A DNA stretch of 36,856 nt. It comes from an uncultured Colwellia sp. (lineage in GTDB: Bacteria; Pseudomonadota; Gammaproteobacteria; Enterobacterales; Alteromonadaceae). The stretch's first letter is position 1. Every line of letters starts with the position of its first letter. The position numbers and the translations under genes were made by a program. The notes under the pieces are model-generated. The model saw only the letters and a list, made by a program, of their open reading frames with translations. It was not told the origin of the DNA and made no database searches. The stretch spans positions 1 to 36,856 of the forward strand of contig CAJWBY010000020.1 in assembly GCA_913020705.1 (NCBI GenBank), in the 5' to 3' direction. Of this stretch, positions 26,339-35,157 are shown piece by piece.

Positions 26339-27225
26339 TGCTGGAATCCTTCTTCAGCACGATCTAATAAATATTGCCCATACTGATTTTTGGCTAAGGG
26401 CTGGGCTAAAGTAATCAATTCTTCTTTCGAGATATAACCTTGTTCAAAAGCAATTTCTTCTAAACAAGCGACTTTTAAGCCTTGGCGCTTTTCAATGGTC
26501 TCGATAAACTGAGCAGCTTCTAACAAGCTTTCATGTGTTCCGGTGTCAAGCCAGGCATAACCTCGGCCCATCACTTCTACTTTTAATCTTTTCTCATCTA
26601 AATAGGCCTGATTAACTGATGTAATTTCCAGTTCACCCCGCTGTGAGGGCACAATTTTTTTAGCCTGTTGAATAACATCATTAGGATAAAAATATAAGCC
26701 TGTCACCGCATAACTACTTTTGGGAAGTGTCGGTTTCTCTTCAATGCTAATCACATTACCTTGCTCATCGAATTCAGCAACGCCATATCGTTCAGGATCT
26801 GCAACACGATAGGCAAATACTGTAGCCTTCTTTTTAGCTTGAGCATTATCAACAGCATTCACTAATAATTCCGTCAATTCATTACCATGGAAAATATTAT
26901 CCCCCAGCACTAAACACACATCATCATCACCAATAAATTCTTCGCCTAATATAAAAGCTTGAGCTAAACCATCAGGTGAGGGCTGAACAATATATTGAAA
27001 CGAGACGCCTAATTCAGAACCATCTCCTAACAAACGCTGAAAGCTCGATTGATCTTCAGGCGTAGTGATAATCAAAATTTCTTTGATTCCAGCCAACATT
27101 AATATCGATAAGGGATAATACACCATGGGTTTATCATAGATGGGGACCAGTTGCTTCGATACGCCACGTGTTATAGGGTATAAACGTGTACCCGATCCAC
27201 CCGCTAAAATAATACCTTTCATCAA
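26335..27225 (-). CDS. rmlA: Glucose-1-phosphate thymidylyltransferase
   Basis: First step of dTDP-L-rhamnose synthesis, making dTDP-glucose; normally feedback-inhibited by dTDP-rhamnose. 296 residues. [20 protein letters not shown] with the nucleotide-binding loop, [26 protein letters not shown] and the [17 protein letters not shown] sugar-binding motif identify RmlA. M1 or M2 could be the start. It lies 22 bases after the WbpM-type gene and begins the rml set in the order A-C-D-B. Confidence 0.97.
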   Translation of the reverse strand: MMKGIILAGGSGTRLYPITRGVSKQLVPIYDKPMVYYPLSILMLAGIKEILIITTPEDQSSFQRLLGDGSELGVSFQYIVQPSPDGLAQAFILGEEFIGDDDVCLVLGDNIFHGNELTELLVNAVDNAQAKKKATVFAYRVADPERYGVAEFDEQGNVISIEEKPTLPKSSYAVTGLYFYPNDVIQQAKKIVPSQRGELEITSVNQAYLDEKRLKVEVMGRGYAWLDTGTHESLLEAAQFIETIEKRQGLKVACLEEIAFEQGYISKEELITLAQPLAKNQYGQYLLDRAEEGFQQ

Positions 27226-27247
27226 TTTCTCTACTTCTTGAGTTAAT

Positions 27248-29170
27248 TTAATCTAAATAATCTTCAATACCACATTGGGGCTGAAAACCATCTACATGCT
27301 TGATTAGTAGTTCGCGCACATTCTGACATGCATTTGCATTATTTTCTTGTTCTAACTGAATTAAGATTTCACTTAGCTGAGACCAAGAAATGATATTTTC
27401 CTCTGCGCGCATAATTTTCGAATGCAGGGTTTTAGAGACATTATCTCCAATCAATAGTTCTTCGTAGAGCTTCTCACCCGGCCTTAGACCTGTATAGGTG
27501 ATTTCCAGATCGCCCTCTGGATGCTCTGCATCTTTCTCAGTAAAACCACTCAAATGAATCATGCGCTTTGCTAAATCCACTATCCGAATGGGATCGCCCA
27601 TATCAAGTACAAACACATCACCACCTTGACCTAATGCGCCTGCTTGAATAACGAGTTCAGCCGCTTCTGGAATCGTCATGAAATAACGGATAATGTTTTC
27701 ATCCGTAACGGTGACAGGGCCGCCTTTTTTAATTTGCTCTCGAAACAAAGGTACAACAGAACCTGAACTGCCTAATACATTACCAAAACGTACCATGGTA
27801 AAACGTGTTTTCTTACATTGTTCGTGTTCATCAGCAAGCCCTTGCAAGACTAGTTCAGAAAAACGTTTTGTCGCTCCCATTGTATTCGTTGGTCTGACGG
27901 CTTTATCTGTCGAGATCAAAACAAAAGTCTCTACATTGCTTTTGACTGCCGCTTTAGCACAGCTTAAAGTTCCAAAAATATTATTACGAACACCTTCTGA
28001 ACTGTTTTTTTCAACCATCGGCACATGCTTAAACGCTGCTGCATGATAAATAGTATTCACCTTATATTTTTGGCATACCGCTTCAAGCCGCGATTGATTT
28101 AAAACTGTTCCCAATATAGAGATAAGCTCCACATTTAAACTCAAGGTCTCAAGTTCTTTCTCAATGTCATACAAACCAAACTCATTCAGTTCATATAAAA
28201 CTATTATGCTAGGTTCTAATTTGATAATTTGACGACATAACTCTGAACCGATTGAGCCACCAGCACCTGTCACCATTACAGCTTTACCAGTAATATTGGC
28301 ATGCAATAACTCTTGTATCGGCTCGACCTGTTCTCGCCCTAATAAATCTGCAATATCCACTTCCTGAATATCTGAGACTGTGACCTTACCTTCAGCAAGA
28401 TCGGTCAAACTGGGCAAAGTACGAACGTGAACAGGATAGGCTTCTAATCGTCGTAGAACCTGCTGACGCTGACTTCTTGAGCTTGAAGGCATGGCGATCA
28501 AAATATCATTCACTCCAAACTTCTCTATTAGATAAGTCAGTTCTTCAAATGAATGAACAGTAATGCCATTAATATGCTGTCGATATAAGCTTGGTTCATC
28601 ATCAATAAAAGCAATAGGATTTAATTGGCGTGACATTTTAAGTGCCTCAACCATTTGCACGCCTGAATCACCCGCACCATAAATAATAACTGGGGGAATA
28701 TGGCGTTTTATCTTATTCTGTTGTGAGTCATCTGCCTGACTACTTGCAAACCACCAGCGTGCAATGAAACGACTCCCGCCCGCAAACAACACCAAAATTA
28801 AGGCATTAATTCCATACACTGTTCGAGGAACATGTTCTACGCCCGCCAATAAAACAATCACTGCAAATAAGAGTGCATAAAGTGAGCTTGCTTTAACAAC
28901 CGTCCATAGAGCGTGCATACCGAGGTATCGCACAATGGCACGATAAAGCCCAGCCTTTATAAAGACAGGAATTGCAATTGCAGGGGCTAAAAAGAAAATC
29001 CATAGTTGTGACAATTCTGGACTATAAATCACGCCATATCTCAGTGAAAATGCCAACCATAGAGAAATAATAATGGCCACAAAATCAACTGCAAGCGTAA
29101 TTAGCCGTTTAACCGCTCGAGGACGAGATAAAAACCAATGTGAAAGTCCCGTTATTTTTTGGTCTAACAT
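27248..29170 (-). CDS. Membrane UDP-GlcNAc 4,6-dehydratase (WbpM/CapD/PglF family)
   Basis: 640 residues. The N-terminus (about 20-140) has four hydrophobic segments. A Rossmann-like CoA-binding-type domain follows ([17 protein letters not shown]), then the SDR catalytic domain with [18 protein letters not shown]. The catalytic stretch is [20 protein letters not shown], where Thr-Asp-Lys and the downstream Lys replace the classical YxxxK, as in WbpM and PglF. Converts UDP-GlcNAc to UDP-4-keto-6-deoxy-GlcNAc at the membrane. The reductase/epimerase at 6146-7093 is a plausible next enzyme, 20 kb away. Full length compared with WbpM. Upstream is a 404-base region without a gene. Confidence 0.94.
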   Translation of the reverse strand: MLDQKITGLSHWFLSRPRAVKRLITLAVDFVAIIISLWLAFSLRYGVIYSPELSQLWIFFLAPAIAIPVFIKAGLYRAIVRYLGMHALWTVVKASSLYALLFAVIVLLAGVEHVPRTVYGINALILVLFAGGSRFIARWWFASSQADDSQQNKIKRHIPPVIIYGAGDSGVQMVEALKMSRQLNPIAFIDDEPSLYRQHINGITVHSFEELTYLIEKFGVNDILIAMPSSSRSQRQQVLRRLEAYPVHVRTLPSLTDLAEGKVTVSDIQEVDIADLLGREQVEPIQELLHANITGKAVMVTGAGGSIGSELCRQIIKLEPSIIVLYELNEFGLYDIEKELETLSLNVELISILGTVLNQSRLEAVCQKYKVNTIYHAAAFKHVPMVEKNSSEGVRNNIFGTLSCAKAAVKSNVETFVLISTDKAVRPTNTMGATKRFSELVLQGLADEHEQCKKTRFTMVRFGNVLGSSGSVVPLFREQIKKGGPVTVTDENIIRYFMTIPEAAELVIQAGALGQGGDVFVLDMGDPIRIVDLAKRMIHLSGFTEKDAEHPEGDLEITYTGLRPGEKLYEELLIGDNVSKTLHSKIMRAEENIISWSQLSEILIQLEQENNANACQNVRELLIKHVDGFQPQCGIEDYLD

Positions 29171-29574
29171 TTAATTATAATTTCCTGAATTCAAATTGAC
29201 CATAGTTCATCATGACAATCATCAGTCTATATGCTCAAACTCATTAGAAACACAGAAGATAACTATAAATAAAAAACAATCTCGCCTTTTCACGAGCTTG
29301 TAATCTTATCACTTTTTGACTCTCTCTTTCATTCCTCCTCTATAAACACTGTTATTTCCATAACAGCCCTTATGAAACACTACCAACATTAAAAGGAATA
29401 ATTGTTCCTACCTGCCTTACTTCTGCTTGCTGTCAAAATGATTTCTATATTAATGTGCCCGTTGCAAGCAGCATTAAATCAAGACAATTCACTAGCACAG
29501 CATTCATTCACCTTGCCGGCTTTAAAAAACAGTTGTCGTGATAAATATCAAGATAGTATCTAATACAGCATTGA
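29171..29574. other. 404-base non-coding stretch between WbpM-type gene and GT2
   Basis: No gene found. It holds three hairpin-capable repeats: CTGTTAT-TTCC-ATAACAG (29349-29366); an 8-bp inverted repeat CTGCTTGC (29423-29430) / GCAAGCAG (29464-29471) with 33 bases between; and the small terminator-like hairpin listed separately. A minus-strand TTGACA at 29431-29436 has no -10 at the right distance. The WbpM-type gene may thus have a long leader, but I cannot place its promoter. Confidence 0.5.
29271..29296 (-). terminator. Weak Rho-independent terminator candidate after GT2
   Basis: Minus-strand hairpin with a CTCG/CGAG stem (29281-29284 and 29293-29296, a G-T pair can extend it) followed after four bases by a run of six U (29271-29276). 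It would end a transcript from the GT2 gene about 280 bases upstream. The stem is short, so confidence is low. Confidence 0.35.
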
Positions 29575-30561
29575 TTAAAACACACCTAAAACCAACATAA
29601 CTAACAAAGCAACCGCATCTCGTGTTCGCCGCCTTAACTGCCAGAAATTCTTAACTAGAAACCATCTATTCAGTGAAAAAGAAACACTATCAGTTGGCAA
29701 AATTAAGCTCACAATATTGCTAACTTCGGTACGGTACCACTTTTCTTTGACCATAAAGAATCGCTTTAGATGGGCATTCAAGCCCGAGTTAAGTCCAACT
29801 TGGTTACTGTCATGTTGCCGATAGCGTATTAACGCTTGGTCATCAATCAACCACTTCATTCCCTGTGCGCGACAAAAGCTATAGATTATCCAGTCATGTG
29901 AGAAAACCTGGTTCACTTCCTCCCAATGCGTGATCAAAAAATCTTTAAATGCCTGCATTGCTTGTCGCGTCATGACATAGGTGCAGCCAGCACTCGCAGC
30001 CTCAAAATAATGATCAAACTTCTTTGGAAGGTAAGATTTTTTCTCCAAAGTCTCGCGGCCATCAGGCCAAAAAGCGATAATATCACTAGAAAAGGCATCT
30101 AACTTATTAGCAGTGACCATCTGAGTGGCATGAGCGAGTTTATGCTCTAACCAAATATCATCTTGATCAGACAAAGCGATATAATCAAACTTTGAAAAAT
30201 CAACATCTCGAATTAAGCGATAGAAATTTTTTGCAGCCCCGCCAAAGTGTTCACCATAATCAAGTACGCTAATATTTGAGTATTTATTGGCTGCACTCAT
30301 ACACCAGTCATAAGTTTCATCAGACGATAAATCAACACTGATAAATAATTGAACATCAACCTCAAGCTGATTCAAAATAGAGTCAACTTGTTCAGAAATC
30401 CACTGTACGCCATTATATGCCGCCAATAAAACAGCAACAAATGGTCGTTGAGTATTCGTGTTTACATTACTACTCTTATTGATAGCTTCCACCCTGAAGC
30501 TGATACCACTCTTTAGCCATCTTAGCCGTATCAATTGCATAACAACCACTATGCCCAGCAT
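29575..30561 (-). CDS. Family 2 glycosyltransferase (rhamnosyltransferase-like), start uncertain
   Basis: GT-A enzyme, 328 codons in the open frame. The catalytic domain begins only at residue 40: RPFVAVLLAAYNGVQWISEQ, then ISVDLSSDETYDW, and YIALSDQDDIWLEHKL with the SDQDD acidic motif typical of rhamnosyltransferase-type GT2 proteins. FSHDWIIY and YRQHDSNQVG complete the pattern. GT2 proteins normally start close to that first motif, so the first 30-odd residues are suspicious. They overlap another ORF (30476-30640), and no ATG in the frame has a good ribosome site. A GTG at 30492 is an alternative start. Terminator-like hairpins lie on both sides, so it may be its own unit. Rhamnose as donor fits the rml genes but is inference. 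Confidence 0.85.
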   Translation of the reverse strand: MLGIVVVMQLIRLRWLKSGISFRVEAINKSSNVNTNTQRPFVAVLLAAYNGVQWISEQVDSILNQLEVDVQLFISVDLSSDETYDWCMSAANKYSNISVLDYGEHFGGAAKNFYRLIRDVDFSKFDYIALSDQDDIWLEHKLAHATQMVTANKLDAFSSDIIAFWPDGRETLEKKSYLPKKFDHYFEAASAGCTYVMTRQAMQAFKDFLITHWEEVNQVFSHDWIIYSFCRAQGMKWLIDDQALIRYRQHDSNQVGLNSGLNAHLKRFFMVKEKWYRTEVSNIVSLILPTDSVSFSLNRWFLVKNFWQLRRRTRDAVALLVMLVLGVF

Positions 30562-30640
30562 GATCAGAAATCAGTGATGATTTTTTCACTCTAACATCCT
30601 CTCCTCTTTCCGAACCAGCCATTAAAACACTAGCTTTCAT
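30476..30640 (-). CDS. Unrecognised 54-codon ORF overlapping the GT2 5' end
   Basis: Starts at an ATG with TTAGGAAT before it, product opening MKASVLMAGSERGEDVRV and ending MAKEWYQLQGGSYQ. It overlaps the proposed N-terminal extension of the GT2 in another frame for 86 bases. The ribosome site is better than any in the GT2 frame. No domain recognised. It may be a real small protein translated ahead of the GT2, or the 5' remnant of a displaced gene fused by rearrangement to the GT2. Confidence 0.3.
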   Translation of the reverse strand: MKASVLMAGSERGEDVRVKKSSLISDHAGHSGCYAIDTAKMAKEWYQLQGGSYQ

Positions 30641-30715
30641 ATTCCTAATTCCAATTCATTACACTTGATATCAAAAGTTCCGCACTATAAGTTTAGTCGT
30701 ACGTATCCTTGTGCT

Positions 30716-30741
30716 AATAAAACAAGTCACTACCACAGTGA
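30716..30741 (-). terminator. Rho-independent terminator candidate after GT4
   Basis: Minus-strand stem TCACT/AGTGA (30727-30731 and 30737-30741, loop of 5) followed by CTTGTTTTATT. It lies about 22 bases past the GT4 stop at 30763 and would end the wzy-wzx-acetyltransferase-GT4 operon. Short stem, good U-tract. Confidence 0.42.
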
Positions 30742-30762
30742 GAATACTCTGAGCTCCTGTCA

Positions 30763-31872
30763 TTATTTCCCTAATAATAGTTTAAATAACTCAGCCCACG
30801 TGTGGGTAAATGGCTCAGCAACTTCAGTCCTCAGATTACCTTCAAACTCTTGCCTTCCTGAAATAACTTTTTCCATCAACCTTGCTAACTGTTCATCATC
30901 TTCAGGACTAAAAAAATCAACTTTATCATATTCACCGACAGTTTCATGAGCATAATCTAAATCAGCCACTAACATCGGTTTATTAAATGACTTACACTCC
31001 GTTATAGGAAGTCCCCATGTTTCTAATTTTGATGGAAAAATCAAACAATCACTGTGCTTATACAGCTTATAGACATCATCACGACTGACTTGCCCAATAA
31101 ACCGAATATTTTCCACGCCACGAGCATATTTCATCACGTGGCGAGCGTAACTATTCTCTGTCCCATCAATAGTGATCGTCACTCTAAATGGCTCACGCTT
31201 ACTTTGATTAAGCAGCCTGACTGCATCAATAATGACTTCAATATTTTTAAAAAACCGAGGGAAGGTTGGGAAAAAGAATTGAGTCCCTACCGCTGAAGAC
31301 TCCACCACTTCAATAGTATTTTCAACAGAGTGAATATCAGGATATGCCACGACTACAGGACCTAGCTTAAATAAGGTCTGAAACTGTGTCCTTAACCATT
31401 CTTGTTGCACAATCACATAATCATTTTTAGCAATATTTATTCTATAAAGTAACTTATAGAACGAATTAAACAGAGAAAATCTAGGGTCAAGAAGTCTCTC
31501 CTTCAACGTCATCTGATAAAAAGGTGATGGGTTATGACAATATACAGCCCGAACATCCGCAGTCACATTAGGTGTCATATCATGTAAAGAGAGCCATAAA
31601 GTCGGCTTCAACTGTAATGATAACTTTTTAAAACTATAATATTCATAATAGAGTCGATAGCAATAAGAACTAGCGGAAGATGGATATTCAATAAACTCAA
31701 TCCCATCCACTCCTTTCAATAGTGTTTGATCATGTACCAGTGCGACAATCTTATAGTCCTTTAACAACTCTGACTGTAAATAAGACAAACAATCTTGCAA
31801 AATAGAGAGTGGTCCACCATTTCTGATATTAATCGCAGAAATAATAACAACTGGCTTCACACTTTGGCCCAT
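30763..31872 (-). CDS. Family 4 glycosyltransferase
   Basis: GT-B enzyme, 369 residues. N-terminal [18 protein letters not shown] and [12 protein letters not shown] with YCHNPSPFY, a pattern found in O-antigen GT4 proteins. C-terminal [17 protein letters not shown] and a donor-site EX7E-like motif ([17 protein letters not shown]). Its ATG lies within the end of the acetyltransferase gene (16-base overlap). Specificity cannot be assigned. Followed by a terminator-like hairpin. Confidence 0.9.
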   Translation of the reverse strand: MGQSVKPVVIISAINIRNGGPLSILQDCLSYLQSELLKDYKIVALVHDQTLLKGVDGIEFIEYPSSASSYCYRLYYEYYSFKKLSLQLKPTLWLSLHDMTPNVTADVRAVYCHNPSPFYQMTLKERLLDPRFSLFNSFYKLLYRINIAKNDYVIVQQEWLRTQFQTLFKLGPVVVAYPDIHSVENTIEVVESSAVGTQFFFPTFPRFFKNIEVIIDAVRLLNQSKREPFRVTITIDGTENSYARHVMKYARGVENIRFIGQVSRDDVYKLYKHSDCLIFPSKLETWGLPITECKSFNKPMLVADLDYAHETVGEYDKVDFFSPEDDEQLARLMEKVISGRQEFEGNLRTEVAEPFTHTWAELFKLLLGK

Positions 31873-32453
31873 TTATTTTGTTCAAAATCATACTGTTTAA
31901 TCACCTTAGCAGGAGAACCAACAGCAATAGAATAGTCTGGAATATTTTTCGTTACTACTGACATAGCTCCAATAATTGAGCCTTTGCCAATTGTCACACC
32001 TGGTAACACAGCGACAAATTCTCCAATCCACACATCATCTTTAATAACAATAGGTGCCGATGACAGTACTCTCTTTTCAGGCGGAATAAGAGGAGATGTA
32101 TGTGATTCATTCCCGCCATAGCTTCCATGGTTATGATCAGAAATAAAGACTTTACTTGCTATTAACACCCTATTGCCTATCGTCACCGATTCTATTGCCG
32201 CAATATGTACCGAGTCATTTATTTGGATATCATCGCCCAATATCAAACACATTTTTTCCTCTACTGGAAAGGCATCAAAGCGACAATCAACACCCGTTGT
32301 TAAACGTTTTCCTAAATCAATATACTGTTGCCCTCGAATTCGAAATGGCCTCCTAATAAGACGTGATGAAGGATAAGAAATGCGTGTAAGTAAGGTGTTT
32401 TTAATGAGAACTAGCATTCCCCAAACCCCGTAGCTACGTAGAATATTGAACAT
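31857..32453 (-). CDS. Hexapeptide-repeat (LbH) O-acetyltransferase
   Basis: 198 residues, left-handed beta-helix acetyl-CoA transferase of the maltose/WcaF-like group. Hexapeptide repeats run from about residue 70 ([33 protein letters not shown]) to [20 protein letters not shown] and [18 protein letters not shown] contains the catalytic His. Cytosolic, probably acetylating a sugar on the lipid-linked unit or nucleotide. AAGGA lies 8-9 bases before the ATG, inside the end of the flippase gene (20-base overlap). Confidence 0.92.
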   Translation of the reverse strand: MFNILRSYGVWGMLVLIKNTLLTRISYPSSRLIRRPFRIRGQQYIDLGKRLTTGVDCRFDAFPVEEKMCLILGDDIQINDSVHIAAIESVTIGNRVLIASKVFISDHNHGSYGGNESHTSPLIPPEKRVLSSAPIVIKDDVWIGEFVAVLPGVTIGKGSIIGAMSVVTKNIPDYSIAVGSPAKVIKQYDFEQNKWAKV

Positions 32454-33717
32454 CAGTCTTCCTTTTTAGATTCAATAATAGCGTTAACACCACAAACAGA
32501 CTGCTTCCATACATAAACCCTTCCGCAGCAAGCAACCCATCGCCTTCCCCCACCATTAAAAAGCACCATAGAGAAAAGAAGCATAATAAAAAGGCATAAG
32601 CAGGCCAGTATTTATGAGGTTGCTTGTCAACTTGTCCTTGTACCATCGCGATTCTTCCTAAATTTAATAAACCACATGCAGCAACAAGCCTGATAAAGGT
32701 ATCTTTCTCAGCAGCAATATAATCCGTTGTCAGAAAAAGTAAAATCCCCTCAGCCCACAGATTGATAATGGCCAAAATAACAATCAAGAAAAGACTATAG
32801 CTGACAACGAGTGCAACTTGATACAGCATACGACGAGTGGGATCTTTTTGATTTAGAATTAATGGAAATCCCAGCATCTCAAAAAAAGCATACATGACCG
32901 TCATCGCCGTGACCGCCAACATATAAAGTGCAGCATAGATCCCAATACCTTCTGCTCCTAACAAAACGAGCAAAAGCCACTTATCCAAATGAATAATTGA
33001 GGCATTAAGTAACGTCACCACAGACATTTTCTTCACATAACTAAAAAAATCATCTTTATGGTGGGCATCAATGTCTTCTGAGTTGGAACCTTCAAACCTT
33101 AACTCTTTCCTAAAAACTGCCACAGTCATCAGCAGAAAGAGTACGCCTGCAATAGCGATCCCGGAAGCAGTCGCATATTCTGTTTGACTAAAAAAATAAT
33201 AAAGTATCAATCCACCCGCTAACCTTACTATGCCATCAGTACTCTGAATCAACATAACTGGCTTTCTTTTTCTCTGCGCCATAAAAAAAGAGACGATTCC
33301 ATGAATGCCTCCATAAGCCACTCCTATCAAGACTGATAAAGAGACTAATAAAAAGAAGCTAGGCGCTTTGTCAACGATGACGCCATAGAAAACGGCTATC
33401 AAGGCGAACAGCATAATCACCATCACCAACCGTTTTTCAGCTAAAACAATATAACGGAAATAGTTATCACGCTCCCCCTGCTTTTGAGATGAGGAGTAAA
33501 ATCTAAAGATCGTTTGATTTAAGGGTTGATACAGTCCCAGCCAGATCCAAGCAGACAGGGACATCATTAATGCAATAAAGGCATATTGCTCGGCAGTAAA
33601 TAAATTGGTATATATTTTTAAACTAAGTAGCCCCACCACTAAAGCCACTAATTGGCCAATGCCAACCCACAGAATATCCGTTCGAGCAAATGAAAGCAGT
33701 TTTGAAATCAAGGTCAC
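32434..33717 (-). CDS. Second Wzx-type flippase / polysaccharide biosynthesis membrane protein
   Basis: MOP-superfamily protein, 427 residues with about 12 hydrophobic segments. N-terminal [20 protein letters not shown] and [20 protein letters not shown], then FRFYSS, resemble the Wzx/RfbX-related group sometimes called lipopolysaccharide biosynthesis protein. It differs clearly from the flippase at 15015-16331. Its start is a GTG overlapping the polymerase stop (GTGA), so it is coupled to the polymerase and probably serves the same repeat unit. Confidence 0.9.
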   Translation of the reverse strand: MTLISKLLSFARTDILWVGIGQLVALVVGLLSLKIYTNLFTAEQYAFIALMMSLSAWIWLGLYQPLNQTIFRFYSSSQKQGERDNYFRYIVLAEKRLVMVIMLFALIAVFYGVIVDKAPSFFLLVSLSVLIGVAYGGIHGIVSFFMAQRKRKPVMLIQSTDGIVRLAGGLILYYFFSQTEYATASGIAIAGVLFLLMTVAVFRKELRFEGSNSEDIDAHHKDDFFSYVKKMSVVTLLNASIIHLDKWLLLVLLGAEGIGIYAALYMLAVTAMTVMYAFFEMLGFPLILNQKDPTRRMLYQVALVVSYSLFLIVILAIINLWAEGILLFLTTDYIAAEKDTFIRLVAACGLLNLGRIAMVQGQVDKQPHKYWPAYAFLLCFFSLWCFLMVGEGDGLLAAEGFMYGSSLFVVLTLLLNLKRKTDVQYST

Positions 33718-34928
33718 GGAGTCTTATTCTCTACTTGCTGATTTTTTGTTAACCATGCCAGTTGCAAAGAAATATATACAAATAAAGGCCAAAATAAACC
33801 ACTGCGATTTAGCATATAGGTTTCAGTAATATTAAGCGCTAGAAAGATAACAATAAAGCCGAATAAAAAGCTAACTTCGAATAATAAACTCTTATTTTTC
33901 ACTACATACCACCAATTACTGAGCATTTGGACAGTGATTGCAACCATAATGGCGGCTCCTATAAAACCAATATAATAAACAAGCTCAATATAACCACTGT
34001 GTGGGCCAAGTTTTAGCCAAGCTGTAATTTGTTCCGGATATGCGCCATAGCCATGCCCCAATAAAGGTCTCTGTTGAATTAAAGCCCAATATTCTGACCA
34101 GATAAAAGTGCGCCCTGTAAATGTTGTATTTTTCCCCATCAACGCTAACAGGTCAGTCCAATTAAATATCAATAAAACCGTTAATAACAGCACCAAAATC
34201 ATGACTACTTTTGCACCATTTTTATAATAGCCAATTATTAAGGAGGCCGACACCGCAGACACTGCAATTAAGAATAATAAATTACTGGTCATAGAGGTTG
34301 ATAAAAAAAGTAACCAAGCAGCCGCTATAAAACTGAGTACACTCGCAAGGCGATAAACACGATGTTTCTGAACAAAAACAAAACTGGCAACAAACAACAT
34401 TAATAATGAAAAATGTCCTAATAGATTCTTTTGATAAAACACACCTTTAATGTTTTTAGATGAGATGTCGAGTAAAATACTCACATCAATAGAACTTATA
34501 TTTAAGCCAATAATTGCCACGCAGACCCAAAACATAACCTTCATAGCCTGAGTAAAACTATCAGTGCACACAAAGAGCATCAGCCCCATTAATGTGCAGC
34601 CCATGAATCCTATTAAACGCACGACCGTATGCACATTAGACTGTCCTAACATAACGGTCACGACCGTCCATAACAATAATAGAATCCATAAAGAACCGAC
34701 GCCTACCCATCTTTCCTTCACAACCTTCCAGTGCATAACAAGCAGACTAAAAGACAACAAGTAAGATAGCCCCAATAATGCTTTAGCAATTATTGATATC
34801 TGCTGACGCCCCCCTTCAACAGCATATTCAGTCGTTACTAGTTGTGAAAAAATCCCACTGCCAAGTAATAATGCGAGGAAAATAAAAACCGGTGAATTCT
34901 GGCGACAAAAAAGAATGAGTTGACTCAC
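33714..34928 (-). CDS. Wzy/ExoQ-like polysaccharide polymerase (O-antigen ligase superfamily)
   Basis: 404 residues, about 11-12 hydrophobic segments. The large periplasmic loop carries FTGRTFIWSEYWALI, RPLLGHGYGAYPE and LGPHSGYIELVYYIGFIG, the Wzy_C/ExoQ pattern. Polymerises exported repeat units; a WaaL-type ligase is the main alternative, as the two share this fold. Start is GTG at 34928 with AAGGGGA 9-10 bases upstream. It is the first gene of the minus-strand locus and the only polymerase candidate in the window. A promoter and a JUMPstart-like element lie upstream. Confidence 0.88.
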   Translation of the reverse strand: MSQLILFCRQNSPVFIFLALLLGSGIFSQLVTTEYAVEGGRQQISIIAKALLGLSYLLSFSLLVMHWKVVKERWVGVGSLWILLLLWTVVTVMLGQSNVHTVVRLIGFMGCTLMGLMLFVCTDSFTQAMKVMFWVCVAIIGLNISSIDVSILLDISSKNIKGVFYQKNLLGHFSLLMLFVASFVFVQKHRVYRLASVLSFIAAAWLLFLSTSMTSNLLFLIAVSAVSASLIIGYYKNGAKVVMILVLLLTVLLIFNWTDLLALMGKNTTFTGRTFIWSEYWALIQQRPLLGHGYGAYPEQITAWLKLGPHSGYIELVYYIGFIGAAIMVAITVQMLSNWWYVVKNKSLLFEVSFLFGFIVIFLALNITETYMLNRSGLFWPLFVYISLQLAWLTKNQQVENKTP

Positions 34929-35001
34929 AGACTGAAGTTCCCCTTTTACTACGTTCTTAGCACATTTAAATTTAGTTCACATAATTATACGTGAAAGCAT
35001 G

Positions 35002-35024
35002 TTCGCCATCGCCCCTAAAGCTTC
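35002..35024 (-). promoter_or_regulatory. JUMPstart/ops-like leader element
   Basis: Minus-strand GAAGCTTTAGGGGCGATGGCG resembles the 3' half of JUMPstart (AAGCCAGGGGCGGTAGCG), the element containing ops that recruits RfaH to long polysaccharide operons. The core AGGGGCG-T-GCG is kept; 8 of the 12 ops bases match, including neither G5 nor the terminal TG. It lies about 75 bases before the first gene of the locus and downstream of the candidate promoter, the classical position. RfaH itself is not in the window. Confidence 0.42.
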
Positions 35025-35086
35025 ACTTAAAATACCTGCCCATAGACTCGATAGAAACTCAGACTGTTCACGAGACTATCCCTAGG

Positions 35087-35115
35087 TAAATAAATTTCCT
35101 TTCAATCAGTAACAA
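35087..35115 (-). promoter_or_regulatory. Candidate promoter for the minus-strand polysaccharide locus
   Basis: TTGTTA (35110-35115), 17 bases, TATTTA (35087-35092) on the minus strand. The transcript would start near 35079 and have a leader of about 150 bases that includes the JUMPstart-like element. A TATAAT at 34984-34989 has no -35 and is less likely. The plus-strand gene at 35158 must have its own promoter in the same 229 bases, but I see no good hexamer pair for it. Confidence 0.45.
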
Positions 35116-35157
35116 TTTCACGCAAAATAGTAGTCTCAATAATATGGAGCTAACCGA

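Noticed and set aside
27693..28046. 117-codon plus-strand ORF
   Set aside because: Antisense to the catalytic domain of the WbpM-type dehydratase; composition is that of a shadow frame.
29309..29332. Seven-codon minus ORF after AGGAGG
   Set aside because: Only one base separates the ribosome-site-like run from the ATG, and the product is seven residues; not supportable as a leader peptide.
34984..34989. Perfect TATAAT as the promoter of the polymerase operon
   Set aside because: No -35-like hexamer at 15-19 bases; the TTGTTA-17-TATTTA pair further upstream fits better.
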